DNA of 64,000 nucleotides, from assembly GCF_018687715.1 (NCBI RefSeq), contig NC_056753.1:11765001-11829000 (forward strand), read 5' to 3'. The notes under the pieces were generated by a model. That model was not told the DNA's origin and searched no databases. It saw only the letters and a program-made list of their open reading frames with translations. Both the position numbers and the translations under genes were made by a program. This DNA is from Carya illinoinensis. Lineage: Eukaryota; Streptophyta; Magnoliopsida; Fagales; Juglandaceae. Below are positions 35,000-47,461 of the stretch, one piece after another (positions within the stretch are counted from its first letter, which is position 1; each line of letters opens with the position of its first letter).

Positions 35000-35690
35000 A
35001 CAGTTATGGCTTTTGCTGGGATATATGGTCCTAACTTGGATGGTGAGTGGCAGTTGCTTTGAGATGAGCTGGCTGGCATAAGTTCTTGGTTGTAGGCTCC
35101 TTGGTGTATTGGTGGGGATTTTAATATGATAAGATTTTTCAGCAAAAGGTCAGGGGAGGGACGTGGTCGTTGTCTTTGAAGTACCTTGGTCTTCCACTGA
35201 GGGCTCCTTTCAAAGTAAGTCAATTTCGGAGGTGGTGCTGGAAAAATTTGAGTGGAGGCTGGTCAGGTGGAAAAGGTTGTATTTATCTAAAGGGGGCAGA
35301 TCACACTTATCAAGAGTACTTTATCAAACCTTTCAACATACTACCTTTCTTTATTTCCCCTCCCCACTAGCATTGCATTGAGAATGGAGAAAATTCAGCG
35401 TGATTTTTTGTAAAGTGGAATAGGTGATGAGTTTAAATTTCACTTAGTAGGATGGGACAATGTTTGCTCTCCTTTAAGAGAAGGTGGTTTGGAGATTCAT
35501 AGTGTGAGGGATTTCAATAAGGCTCTATTAGGTAAATGGTCGTAAAGTTATAACTATGAGAGGGGAAGCCTTATGGAAAATGGTGATTGACACGAAGTAT
35601 GGTAGTGAATGAGGGGGACTGGTGTTCTAAAGAGGGTGGGGGGCTTAAAGAGTGGGGCTATGGAAGTATATATGAAAAGGTTGTGTCACA
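35000..35690 (+). pseudogene. Internally deleted LINE EN-RT fragment
   Basis: Translation gives a LINE endonuclease piece (FAGIYGPNLDGEWQLL, GGDFNMIRFFSKRSG) at 35008-35155. It is joined directly to a post-RT piece (SLKYLGLPLRAPFK from about 35173; then [32 protein letters not shown]) in shifting frames. The central RT core is missing, so this is a deletion product or a recombinant. It abuts H-family sequence on both sides. No poly-A or TSD was found. Confidence 0.8.
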
Positions 35691-35726
35691 CCCCCACCCT
35701 ATCATGAGCAAGGTCGTGATTCTGTG

Positions 35727-36279
35727 TGTAACAGCCCGTTAGAAATTCAAAAGTGAAATTTCTATTGGTTTTAGGAATCTCATGAATACCCCATAAGTTT
35801 TCACGAATCTATTAATCGTATAGGTTTTAGTCTAACCACATAGTTAATGTTATTACTTACTTTAGTAGTCTCAACTACTATTCCCCCTGAATGGTAGACT
35901 TTGTTACATAACTGGAAGGAGGATCGTGAGCTAATCAACTAAACGCGGTCGACTGAGCAACGGTGCGACGTCAATGTTAATATAGTAGTTAATTTAAATT
36001 ACTACTTGTACGATGGAGTTACATCTCCAGTATTCTTTTGGATCATAACCATTTTGGATTAGTGTTATGATCTTAGTTGTTCAATGGGTCTTTATGTATG
36101 AAGTATGTTTTAAGCAATTGAGATATTTTCAGTTTGGTGCATAGTATTGCTAAAGAAAAAATTTATCTGCTGCGAATTTTGCATCTTATATGTTATGAAT
36201 AGGGGCATGTAACCTTGTGTTGCATGTCTCGACACTTCAAATGTTCTTCCGATCCCAAACGGAATTTGGGGGCATCACA
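35727..36279 (+). mobile_element. Internally deleted H-family 5' LTR, plus orientation
   Basis: Begins TGTAACAGCCCGTTAG and ends TTTGGGGGCATCACA. The first 135 bp match the H LTR start (compare minus strand of 62244-62105). From about 35862 it matches the H LTR 3' part (TAGTAGTCTCAACTAC, CTGCGAATTTTGCATC, CATGCAACACAAGG on the other strand). The middle, several kb in other copies, is missing. This copy proves LTR polarity because a PBS follows it. Confidence 0.8.
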
Positions 36280-36282
36280 AGA

Positions 36283-36294
36283 TGGTATCAGAGC
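36283..36294 (+). promoter_or_regulatory. Primer-binding site of the H element
   Basis: TGGTATCAGAGC lies three bases after the LTR end, complementary to the 3' end of initiator tRNA-Met. It identifies the H family as an LTR retrotransposon with this orientation. Confidence 0.9.
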
Positions 36295-36446
36295 ATTACA
36301 TCTCTGGGTTATGAATCTAGATGTCCTTAGGAATGTACCAAACATTTGGCTTGAAATTTTAGTCGTCATTAGGTTTGAATTTCTTAAGGTATAAAAGGTA
36401 AAATGTGGTTGTAATATGTGTACTTGTGTGTTTTAAGAAGGGACAC

Positions 36447-36527
36447 ATGATTCGCGGTAGAATATCTTGAATCCCTGAGGGAGATTTCAATCAGGAGAAT
36501 CAAAATCCCCCGATGGATGGCGGTGGT
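36447..36527 (+). pseudogene. Start of an H-element gag, truncated
   Basis: A short frame from ATG at 36447 gives MIRGRIS, a stop, and then IPEGDFNQENQNPPMDGG, in the style of a gypsy gag N-terminus. It breaks at GGCGGTGG, where sequence switches to H LTR sequence (TTTGTGCCATTAGACTC). The rest of the internal domain is absent. Confidence 0.55.
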
Positions 36528-38850
36528 TTGTGCCATTAGACTCGGTGGATTATTTAAGGTCTTATGACGCAATAACTCTTTTTCATATTTTTGGACGAAA
36601 CGTCTGTTTGAAACTGTGATTTTATTTTTAGGATCACTTTGGGGCTATTTTTTATAAACGATTTTCACTGTAGTTTCATATGAATATTTAGAATTTTTTC
36701 GATATCAAGTTTATCATGCACGTTTTCGGAATGATTAGTAACATCGATAAGCGCACCAAGTGCAATAGTTTCAAAATTACAGTGTGGAATGTCTAAATTA
36801 AGTTAGAAAAGTTTTAATTGGACATATGAAAAGATCTTAACTACACATGATGTATAGTATTAGACACTTGGATCATGAAAAATTGGATTTGAGTTGGTAA
36901 ATTTGATACCAACCCAAACCCTCTTAAAACCCCGAATTGAGGCCCATTCGGTTTAGGCCCATTAAGGCCCACGAAATTGGGCACCTTAGCATTGATTTTG
37001 GCTAAGTAATTTCATCCCCCACATGGCTGATCAGATGTCTTCAAGAGGGCTTAGAAGGTTCTAGAAGGGAAAAGGCAAAAAGTCACCTCACTCTTCCAAG
37101 TCTACACTCCACTTTTAAGAAATATATTGAGCTGATTTTTGTAGATATTATTGGATAAGAAAGGCCAACACTCAACTCTCACTTCAATCTTATCCTCTTT
37201 CATATCTTGTGCAAAAATATCTCTAGTCCACTCCTCATGAAATCATTTTCATTTACACTTTTCATTGAAAGAATACCAAACACTTTCTCGGACAGCTTTT
37301 AGGTGTTCTTTTGCCCACTCATTTTGAAATTTTTGTAAGTGTTTTATCATAAAGTATCCTTCATACAAGTTCCTTTTTTAGTCTAGTTTACGTGGATAGC
37401 TTATTTATTCTATTTGAAGATCATTTGATCAATCAAATATTGTTTAAACTCTAGAAAGGTCATTATGGGATATAAACTGGAGAATATGTTGTATTTTGAA
37501 GTTTTTGACCAAGCTAATGGATAGATCTTGGTCTAAAATTTTTATGAAGTATTGTTAACATGTGTATATGATTATTTGTTGAGGATTTGTTGCATGATTA
37601 AAGGTTTTGATGAAAGATTTTTTTAGATCTAAAAACTAGAAGAGGAAAAACAGTTTCTATTTTGAGAAAGTTTAAATCTTTGGTAGTTTAAACCTATTCT
37701 AATGGCTTTGATAATTTTATTGGAGGATCCTAAACCTCTTATATACATGTTAGAATATTATTTTGAAGATATTTTATGTTAGTTTCAAAAATATGAAATA
37801 TTATGCAAAGAGATATTCGAATAGGTCAAAGTGTGGATGTTCTTGGCTCAATTTATGTTTTGGTTAATGTTTAACCATGTTATCTTAAATTAGAAGCTTA
37901 TATATGTGATAGAAACAAAAAGGTTAATCAACAGGTTTGAAGATCACATCTTTATAAGTCATAGATCAAAAGGTTAATCAAAATAAGTTAGAAACAAAAA
38001 TCAATGGAAATAACATATGGAAATTTCGGTCCTATGGAGTTTTAATAAATGTGATTAGTTTTAAATTTTTCTAAATTGATATTTGAGTTTAGGATAAAAT
38101 TTACATAAGACATGTAAATTTTGATGAATTTTGGAGTTAGCATGCAAAACCCTTAAATAAGGGATAAAATGGTTATTTTTTTACATGTAGAGGGTAAAAT
38201 GGAAATTTTACTCTTAAGTTAGTATTTTTCTATATTCAAATTATTAGTGATTTAGTTCTAATTTTTAGAATTACTAATTACAGTTCCTCGTGATTGCGCT
38301 TGAACTTTTATAAGAAGCGCGAACATCGAGGTAAGTTAGCTTTTAACTTACTAGCAGTTTACTGTGTATGTGTGCTAAGTAAAGGAACTACAGTGTATGT
38401 ATGTGTGATGATATATGTCATGTCATGCCAAGTTATCACATATTTTTCTGTTACACAGAATTTATTCTATCATCAGTTTTATCTGTTACACAAGATATTC
38501 TGTCACTTATTACTATACATTGTAAATACATCATGTTAAATATGTTATCTATTACATGTATGTCATGTCATGTTCACTGTTACAAGTATGTCATGTTCAC
38601 TGTTACAAGTATGTCATGTTAAGTGTGTTTTCCGTTACATGTGATACTATGTTATTAAATATTGTGCGTTACATGTTTATGTCATGTTACGAAATGTTCT
38701 ATATCAAGTTAGTCATGTCCTTCGAGTTATGTTCAAGTTACGTTATATTACGTTAAGGCTTATGTCCTTTCGTATTTCAGTCACGTCTCGTCTTGAGTAC
38801 AATGTTCGTATTTCGAGAACAATCAAGTCAAGTTATTCAAAGCTTGTTCT
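36528..38850 (+). mobile_element. H-family LTR, plus orientation, left arm of a large inverted repeat
   Basis: Non-coding LTR sequence from TTTGTGCCATTAGACTC to AATCAAGTCAAGTTATTC. It is the reverse complement, with moderate divergence and some indels, of 39483-41519 plus 61898-62051. It contains GAGGCCCATTCGGTTTAGG, a CGAGGTAAGTTAG site near 38327 and short CATGTTCACTGTTACAAGTA tandem units at about 38570-38620. Small frames at 38294-38869 are not genes. Confidence 0.75.
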
Positions 38851-39482
38851 AAAACTTGACTTAACATGAACTTGCTTTGCTATTTGATTTAATATGAACA
38901 TGATCTGAAACTTATTCTTTAACTGCTTAAATACATACTCCACAGTTGTTGTAACATCATGTATTTTACGTGTCACAATTGCTGTGTTTCGGTGTATGCG
39001 TCACAATTATTGTGACCCCATACTTCATATGTCACAGTTGTTGTGGATACCACGAAATTAAATGTAACTCAACTTCTTGGATGCTACATGGGTCCCCTAG
39101 AGCCATGTGTCTCTACCGATTACCGCATCACAACACTGGTATCTGAACTAGCTGTGAGTGCGTTAATACATATTCCACAGTTGTTGTGGCCCCATGTATT
39201 CTACATGTCACAATTGTTGTGTATCACACAGTATGCGTCACAATTGCTGTGACTCCATACTTCGAGTGCCACAGTTGTTGTGGATCCCAGGAAATTGAAT
39301 ATGGCTCCATCGACATTAGTGTCTAGTGTGCTTTAGTGACCAGCTAGTTAGGTCCACGCCCACTACCCATTGACAGTATTTTGTCAACTCAGAGGATTTC
39401 ACATCTATTTAAACACTAGTGTGAACAAAGGAGTTTCACTAGGATATTAACCCATCCTAACACTTAAGGTCGTGATTGATAT
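38851..39482 (-). repeat. Spacer of the H inverted repeat, with a duplicated dyad block
   Basis: This belongs to the minus-strand H copy and matches 11690-12130. It carries two related blocks about 225 bp apart (38940-39045 and 39165-39290), each with several CACAATTGTTGTG or CCACAGTTGTTGTGG words capable of short hairpins. Between them is ACATGGGTCCCCTAGAGCC. No coding frame of note. Confidence 0.7.
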
Positions 39483-41519
39483 AAATAACTTGACTTGATT
39501 GTTCTTGAAATACAAACACTGTACTCAAGACGAGACGTGACTGGAATACGAAAGGACATAAGCCCTAACGTAATATAACGTGACTTGAACATAACTCGAA
39601 AGACATGACTAACTTGATATAGAATATTTCGTAACATGACATAAACATGTAACACACAATATTTCATATCATGGTATCACATGTAACGGAAAACACACTT
39701 AACATGACATACTTATAACAGTGAACATGACATGACATACATGTAATAGATGACATACTTAACATGATGTATTTGCAATGTATAGTAATAAGTGACAAAA
39801 TATCTTGTATAACAGATGAAAACTGATGACAGAATAAATTTTGTGTAAGACAAATATGTGATAACTTGGCATGGCATGACATATATGATGACACACATGT
39901 ATACACTGTAGCTCCTTTACTTAGCACACATACACAGTAAACTACTAGTAAGTTAAAAGCTAACTTACTTCGATCTACTCGTAACTTAAGAGTAAAATTT
40001 TCATTCTACCCTCTACATGTGAAAAAATGACCATTTTACCTCTTAATTTTGCATGCTAACTCTAAAGGTCACCAAAATTTACATGCCTCATGTAAATTTT
40101 ATCCTAAACTCAACTATCAATTTAAAAAAATTTAAAACTAATCACAACTATTAAAACTCCATAGGGCTGAAATTCTCATATGCTATTTCCATTGATTTTT
40201 GTTTCTAACTTGTTTTAATTAACCTTTTAATTTATGACTTATAAAGATATGATCTTCAAAGCAAACCATCACATGATTTAAAAAGATGTTCTAAAACATA
40301 TATAAGCTTCTAATTCAAGATCACATAGTTAAACATTAATCAAAACATAAATTGAGCCAGGAACATCCACATTTTGGCCTATCTGAATATCTCATTGCTT
40401 AATATTTCATATTTTTGAAACTAACATAAAATATCTTCAAAATAATATTCTAACATGTATATAAGAGGTTTAGGATCCTCCAATAAAATTATCAAAGCCA
40501 TTGGAATAGGTTTAAACCACCGAAAATTTAAACTTTCTCAAAATAGAAACTGTTTTTCCTCTTCCAGTTTATAATTTTTTAGATCTAAGAAAATCTTTCA
40601 TCAAAACTTTTAATCATGCAACAAATCCTCAACAAATAGTCATATATACATGTTAACAATACTTCACAAAAATTTCGTACCAAGATCTATCCATTAACTT
40701 GATCAAAAACTTTAAAATACAACATATTCTCCAGTTTATCTCCTAGAATGACCCTTTTAGAGTTTAAACAATATTTGACTGATCAAATGATTTTCAAATG
40801 GAACAAATAAGCTATCCACGTAAACTAGAGTAAAAAAGGAACAACTTGTACCGATGAAATTTTATGATAAAACACTTACAAAAGCTTCGAAATGGGTGTG
40901 CAAAATAATACCTAAAAGCTATCCGAGAGTGTTTGGTGTTCTTCCAATGAAAAGTGTAAAGGAAGATTTCGTGGAGAGTGGGTTAGAGATATTTTTACAT
41001 AAGATATGGAAGATGATGAGGCTGAAGTGAGGGTTGAGTGTTGGCCTTTCTTACCCAATAATATCTACAAAAATCAGTTCAATATATTTTCTAAAGGTGG
41101 AGTGTAGACTTGGAAGAGTGAGGTGGCTCTTTGACTTTTCCCTTCTAGAACCTTCTAAGCCCTCTTGAATACATCTGATCAGCCATGTGAGAGATGAAAT
41201 TATTTGGCCAAAATCAATGCTAAGGTGCTCAATTTTGTGGGCCTAAACTGAATGGGCCTCAATTCAGGGTTTTAAGAGCGTTTTGGTTGGTATCAAGTCC
41301 AAATTCAATTTCTCTTGATCCAAGTGTCTAATACTATACATCATGTGTGGCTAAGATCTTTCCATGTGTCCAATTAAAACTTTTCTAACTTAATTTGGAC
41401 ATTCCATACTGTGATTTTGAAACTATTACACTTGGTGCGCTTATCGATGTTAATAATTAGTCCGACAAAGTGCATGATAAACTTAGTATCGAAAAAATCC
41501 TAAATATTCATATAAAACT
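39483..41519 (-). mobile_element. H-family LTR, minus orientation, right arm of the inverted repeat
   Basis: Reverse-complement match of 36528-38850. It is interrupted at 41519 by element G and resumes at 61898. The last five bases, AAACT, are the G target-site duplication. About 110 bp present on the left arm (38215-38330, including the donor-like CGAGGTAAG) are missing here near 39965. Non-coding. Confidence 0.75.
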
Positions 41520-42049
41520 TGTGATAACCTGCTTTCGCTTGTATTTTCGCTGAAATGGTTGTTTTTATTTTAATTAATATATTAGCTTATTTATTTTAAA
41601 TTATTGCGTTTGAAAATTAGTTTTTAATTTAATTGATGTGTTTTATTTCTTTTAGTTGTTTACAGTTTTTAATATCTTTGCGGCGGTTTAGTGTTGTTTT
41701 CCCGAAATGAGGATTAGACCTCATCTTCTTTCCCTACACCTCTTTTCTTTTTCCTTTTTCTTTTTTTTTCCTTTTTCTCTTTTTTCTTTTTCCTTTCTTT
41801 TTCTCTTTTTTCTTTCTTTTCTTTTTTTTTTCCTCTCCTCCCCGCGTCGACCCCCCCGTCTCTCTCTCTCCTCTCTCTCTCATGCCGGAGCCCCTTTCAG
41901 CCTCGACCCGCCGCCATCCGGCCACCGTGCGGCTCACCGCCGCCACCGTTCGACTCCCCTCCCTCTGGCGCACCTCTTCACCAAAACCCACCCCCATCCG
42001 GCAGGTCGTTTGGCCGGAAAAGCCCTTCAAAGGCTGCACGGTTTTTGCT
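41520..42049 (+). mobile_element. Element G 5' LTR, left part
   Basis: Starts TGTGATAACCTGC. It contains a long pyrimidine tract (41725-41880) and a CG-rich segment, and breaks at GGTTTTTGCT, where insertion E starts. Aligns with 59764-60293 of the 3' LTR. Open frames here (41707-42084) reflect the CT-rich composition. Confidence 0.92.
42014..42049 (+). repeat. 36-bp direct duplication of host LTR flanking insertion E, left copy
   Basis: The segment from CCGGAAAAGCCC to GGTTTTTGCT is repeated exactly at 53093-53128. The uninterrupted 3' LTR has a single equivalent at about 60258-60293, so the second copy was created with insertion E. LTR retrotransposons normally duplicate 4-6 bp, so 36 bp is far outside the usual range. 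Confidence 0.93.
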
Positions 42050-44113
42050 ATGTATTTGAAAGAATTAGCTCCTTTTTGTTTTAAGAAATTTTGTTTCTCC
42101 TTTTAGTTTCAAAGCTTTGTTGTTTTAGCATTTTTTTTTAGTGTATTAATATTTGTTCTAGAATTGTATTTCATTAAGTGTAAAACCTTAATTTCCATTA
42201 AGTTACTAGTTTGTTTCATTACTAGTTTGTTTCATACAATAAAAGAAATTGTTTTAGAAGTTTTTAATCAAGTGTGCTATTTTGTTTCATAAAGAATTGT
42301 TTTAGAAGTTCTAAATTAATTGTGTTACCTTAATTTATTGCAAGAAAGATTTGATTTTAAGCTTTTGTTTTTTGTTTTTGATTTTTCTGAATATCATACG
42401 TGAAGAGCAGAGGAATTGTTCTAGAGTTTTTATACGTAAGAAATTGTTCCTTTTTGTTTCGAATTTCAATTGAATCGTGAAAGGACGTTTTCGTTTAGAC
42501 TTTTCGTTCCTTATTTTATTTAACTTCAGTTTAAAGTTTATAGAATACTTTTGAGTTTCTGTTTACTTATTTCGTGTTATTTATTTTTCTTACTTCTTTA
42601 AGTTTTCATTTAATAGTGATTACAATTGTTATGTGTTATTTTGAGAATCCGTAATTTAATTACAAAGATGAAATCTAGAATCTTGGTTTTAGGCATTTTT
42701 AATTTTCAGTTCATGTTTTGTCAATTACTTTCTAAATTAGTTTAATGCTTAATTTAGTTTTATTAGTTTCTTAGTTTAATTTATTAGTCCTTTACATTCC
42801 AATCCAACAAACAAAAAATCAAAAGACATGAATCTAGCAGAAAATTGTGTGTTGAGTTGTGTTTTTCTAAGATTGAGTTGTCCTCCATTGTCCTCCTCTA
42901 AAGCTTCGGTGTGCACCTCATTTTATAGCCAAACATCTTGGCTACTTCATCTCTCATTCAATTGGTTTTGCATTCACACCCAACAACCAAGTCTTCAATC
43001 TTGCTCTCACACTCAATTTCGGCCACTTGCATTCCTCTTTCTTTATTTTGTGTCTTGCATTGCATTCCTCTTCAATTGTCGTGTCTTCCATTGCATTCCT
43101 CTTTCTTTATTTTATTCAATTGGTTTATTAATTCAAACCAAACAACCAAGTCCAACATGCCTAAATTCTTCCCTAACTCTTGCCTAACTCTTGCACGGTT
43201 TCTTCAATTTGTTTCTTCAATTTGTTATTTCAATTTCAGCACATGTTCCTTCATTCACCTACTGCTTTGACCAGTCCAAATTCTCTCACAATTCATTCCA
43301 GCACATGTCTCCATTGATTTACACGGCTCCTTCCTTTGATTGCAAACTCAAGCACGGCTTCTTCTCTACAAGTCAAGCAGCCGACTCTTCCCTTTACAAT
43401 CAACCAAAACAAATCCCATCCAATTAAATTATTCCAGCTTTCAACCCCAGAAAAATCAGCACATGTTTCTCTATTTTTTCTTCTCATTTCGGTGGACAAA
43501 GCTGACTTTTTCTTCCTTCATTTCGGTTGGTTACAGCAGCTCTCTTTTTATTGCACCAATTCATCACATGTTCCTCACTTAGTTTAGAAAAGCTTGGAAT
43601 GCTAGAACACAAAGTTACCCAGTTTTCTCTCAAGAACTCTCTCAGTTTCTCTCTTGGAAGACAAGTAAAAGCATTCAAAGTGTGTCCTGTAAAAAGAACA
43701 TGCAAAGTTTTGGGTTATAAAATGGGGTGGACGTGAAGTTTAGGTGAAAGGGCTGACAAGGTGGGTGTTTGAATGAACCTTGGATGTAAGTATGACTTGT
43801 GGAAAAGAGGAGGAAAGTGGGCTTTAAGGTGTAGCTAAAAATCTACTACAACTGGCCGAGTGGGTGGGGGATGGTTGCTAGAAATGGAAAGTATAAATGA
43901 TAATGGAAAGTAAGAAAAATTATGGACTAGAATGCATAGTAATCAATAGTTGGTAGAATTCAAGCATAAATTCATGCTTTTAATCAATTAAAATCACAAC
44001 TTTGATTTATCCTTATTAACTTTTTTTCTATTTAAAACCAATAATAATGTCATGATGAATTTAAAATACATTGGTTTTAAATAGCTAAAATGTGCAATAT
44101 TTCAGCTTAATCA
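42050..44113 (-). mobile_element. E LTR copy L, minus orientation
   Basis: On the minus strand it starts TGATTAAGCTGAAATATTGC, directly after the PPT AGTTGGGGGTG (plus strand 44114-44124), and ends ..CTTTCAAATACAT, or ..CATAGCA if four shared bases are included. It is 2064 bp long. Serine/Phe-rich plus-strand frames at 42828-43736 recur in all three LTR copies but show no domain and run antisense to the element. Confidence 0.85.
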
Positions 44114-44575
44114 CACCCCCAACTAGCTTTTTGCTAATCCTTGAGCAAAATAGTGAAATTAATTGAGATGAATATTGCATAAAGTTCGAAATTCAAACAA
44201 AAACAATCAAACATAATTCTGAATTCTCACAAAATAATTGATTCTTGACTACTCAACACCATGAGTTGTATCCACAAGAAAAGTCTCAGTAATTGTTCAC
44301 ATAGAATTGGGGCGAATGTCTTAGAACTCAGATATGTGTGTGTGGCTAAACCTCTGTATGTTCCTCACTAATAAACATGATTTATTATAGGATTTTTCAA
44401 TCTTAAGATTAATCATTATTGATTCTAACTACCTCAAAGCCTAAGGGACTAGCAGTTTTCACGCCAACTCTGTTTAAAAGTTGATCATTCAACCCCCAAA
44501 GTTTTGGGTAACTGTTTCTAGCCCTTTATTTAGGAAAACTTACACGACATTTTTCTTTTCTTTTCTTTCTTTCTT

Positions 44576-44618
<43 letters not shown>

Positions 44619-46309
44619 GGCTCGGTAGTCCTGCAGTTTACTTCTCCTGTTTTAAATCAATGAACATTAATGAGGAACACTACAAGTGTAAGCATGTGCA
44701 AAATGTTCTTTCAAAACTTGCCCTTCATTCTATATAAATCATACTAATTCTCATTTTTGTAAATATCGCATCCCGGTGTTTCAAGTCACTCCTCAACAAA
44801 ATATGAGGCATCATAAGTCATGTTCTATGCTTAAGGTTGAAAATAAATTTTTACAAAATAATTCCGCTCAACTATTCCACCAAGATACACAAATCTAACA
44901 AATATGCCAGAAGTGTGTTAATCGTTTATGTTTCAATGCACTTCACAAAATTTTATTTTTATTTTTATTTTTATTTTTTTATTATTTTATTTATTTTATT
45001 TTATTTATTTATTTATTTATTTTATTATTATTATTATTATTTTAACAGAATTTTAACACATTTTTAACAGAAAACCCTCCCCCCAACTAAATGTGACATT
45101 GTCCTCAATGTTCAGCAATGAATATTCAATGATGTATGTTATACAGACATGAATTTGAGCAAGATAAACACTGTAGAACATATATTGAGACGAAAATGAT
45201 CAAACAAAGAGGAAAAAATTCACCTGAGATATTCGAGCGTACACAAGGAGTAGATTTCTGTCAAAGTTAAAAATACAAAAAGCAAAAGAAAGAAAAACAA
45301 AACAAACAATGCAAAACAAGCAAGAAAGTAAAAGAAAATTTTTTTATTTTTATTTTTATTTTACTTTTACATAAACTTGAGGTTTTTAGCCTCATGTTTG
45401 AGACGCTCATACTCTTCATACAACATCAGGTCATCCTTATCCATGGGAACTGGCAAGCGGAATGAAGAATCTAAAAGAGATTTCAACTGTTTATTCTTCT
45501 GCCGAACGATTCCTTCCCTTATGTGAGACTCTTGAACAATTCGTTGAAGTACAACAATTTGTTCTTTAAGCCTTTCAACCTCATGGTTTTTGGCTTTTAC
45601 CCGCTGGGAAAAAGCAACAATGGAGGATGAGTAGATTTTCCCAAGACTCACCAAATCGTAGATAGCATCGAAGTCTGACTTATTAGCCATACTAGTATTC
45701 TCTTGTTGCAACATGGCACCAATGGTAGCTGCAGAAAGGACAGGAGGTTGAAATGCAGAATGCCTCATGGATAGATCTAGAGAAATGCTTGAGGAATGAG
45801 CCATTGACAAAAGAATAGAAGGCTTAAAACGAGAATGTTGAAAGAATGCAGATGAGTTATAGAGATGAGAAGAAAACTTTATGCGGATTGGATGAACTTC
45901 AGGACTGATTTTATAGAGATAGCACAAAGAACCAGACGAGCTATCTTCCAAGTCAAAGAGTAATGTGATTTCGGTGAAATGACATTTTTTAGAAACTCGG
46001 ACCCTTCAATCTCGTTTGTCAACAACATCAGGCGATTTTTTTTTCAAATCTCCAGCCACTCTTGTCAGGTCATGGACGGATCCAATCATTTTTTCAACTA
46101 TCTATAGTGTCTACTAACGCACCCTTATGCTTCTGTCTACACCCCCCAACTAGTGAGAGACATAGTCCTCAATGAATCGAATAAAAGAAAATAAAGTGCA
46201 CAGAACTAAGCAAGCAAAACAAACAATCAACATGAAATATAAAATCAAAGCAAACAAAAAATTAAAAACAAAGCAAGTAAAGAAAACTGTAAAGAAGGAA
46301 AAAAATAAC
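44114..46309 (-). mobile_element. E 3' spacer, arm L
   Basis: Between the integrase end and the LTR on the minus strand. PPT-like C-rich tracts on the plus strand occur at 44114-44122, 45079-45090 and 46141-46150. A T-rich run of about 30 bases lies at 44580-44612 and a (TTTTA)n/(TTA)n stretch at 44955-45042. The only substantial frame is the coiled-coil ORF at 45367-45951. The inverted-repeat arm itself ends at 46237. Confidence 0.75.
45367..45951 (-). CDS. Small coiled-coil ORF between pol and 3' LTR of E (copy L)
   Basis: An open frame of 194 residues starting MEDSSSGSLCYLYK. The C-terminal half is charged and heptad-like (SQRVKAKNHEVERLKEQIVV, then RQKNKQLKSLLDSS and LYEEYERLKHEAKNL), so a coiled coil is likely at about residues 110-185. 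No signal peptide or membrane span is evident. The position is that of the env-like frame of Athila elements, but nothing seen supports an envelope function. The same frame in arm R (47948-48532) has a stop. Its function is unknown; retention of 194 open codons could reflect youth of the copy. Confidence 0.5.
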   Translation of the reverse strand: MEDSSSGSLCYLYKISPEVHPIRIKFSSHLYNSSAFFQHSRFKPSILLSMAHSSSISLDLSMRHSAFQPPVLSAATIGAMLQQENTSMANKSDFDAIYDLVSLGKIYSSSIVAFSQRVKAKNHEVERLKEQIVVLQRIVQESHIREGIVRQKNKQLKSLLDSSFRLPVPMDKDDLMLYEEYERLKHEAKNLKFM

Positions 46310-47461
46310 TTAAAACACTTTCCTGGGGTCTTGCACAAGCAAGATCTCATCATGTGGATCAAAGACCTTCAGAAATGACTTTAGATGTTGTCCGTTGACA
46401 GTGAAGCTATTACCATTCTTTGGATTGACAATGTCTACTGCGCCATGAGGATGAACGGTCTTTACAATGTACGACCCACTTCATCGGGATTTCAACTTTC
46501 CAGGAAAAATATGCAAGCGAGAGTTGTAAAGAAGAACTTCCTGGCCAAGTGTGAAATGCTTTGGATGAATTTTCTGATCATGGAGAATTTTCATGCGCTC
46601 CTTTGCCATTTGCGCGTTGTCATAAGCATTCCGACGAGCTTCATCCATTTCATTGATCTGCAATTTTCTCAGCCCTGAAGCTTTATCAAGTGACATGTTA
46701 ACATGCTTTATGGCCCAAAGAGCTCGATGCTGAATGTCAACAGGTAAATGACAAGCTTTACCATAAACTAATCGATAGGGAGACATCCCTAGATTTGTTT
46801 TAAAAGCTGTCCTATAAGCCCACAGAGCATCAAGAAGCTTAATCGACCAATCTTTCCTATTAGGATTTACTGTTTTCTCTAGAATGATTTTTATTTCTCT
46901 GTTTGCCAATTCAGCTTGCCCATTAGTTTGTGGGTGATAAGGGGTAGAAACTCTGTGTGTGATACCATATTTCTTCACAAGTGTAGAAAATGGTTTATTG
47001 CAAAAATGAGAACCCCCGTCACTAATGATAACCTTGGGCATGCCAAATCGAGCAAACAAAGATTGTAAAAATTTTAGTACAACATGATGGTCATTGGTTT
47101 TGCAAGCGATGACCTCAACCCACTTTGAAACATAGTCCACAGCTAATAAAATATATGTGTTTCCAAAGGAAACCGGAAAAGGTCCCATGAAGTCTATTCC
47201 CCAACAATCAAAAATTTCTAAAGTAAGAATGGGGGAAAGGGGCATCATGTTTCTTTTGCTTATGGCTCCCAATTTTTGACAAGACTCACATGCTTTACAA
47301 AAATTGTAAGCATCCTTAAACATTGAAGGTCAATAAAAACTGCTTTGCAAAATTTTTGCCACTGTTTTATTTGCTGAAAAATGACCACCACATGCACCCG
47401 TATGACAAAATCTCAATACTGAAGAAAACTCATCATTAGGAATGCATCTCCGAATAAAAAA
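46310..47461 (-). pseudogene. Athila-like integrase fragment in the spacer of E
   Basis: Minus-strand frame with FFIRRCIPNDE and GGHFSANKTVAKILQSS at the start, then a stop where Trp is expected (about 47324-47326), [68 protein letters not shown] and [16 protein letters not shown]. The 46481-47323 block is open for 280 residues. A stop (TGA near 46478) replaces a Trp, then the tail (GAVDIVNPKNGNSF, VFDPHDEILL) reaches TAA at 46310-46312. The frame is cut at 47461; RT, RNase H and gag are missing. It resembles the pol at 911-2092, so both come from the Athila group. Confidence 0.88.

Noticed and set aside
42828..43736. Repeated Ser/Phe-rich frames (MNLAENCVLSC.., ATSSLIQLVL..) found at three places
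   Set aside because: They recur only because the LTR is present three times. They are antisense to the element and differ in length and frame between copies.
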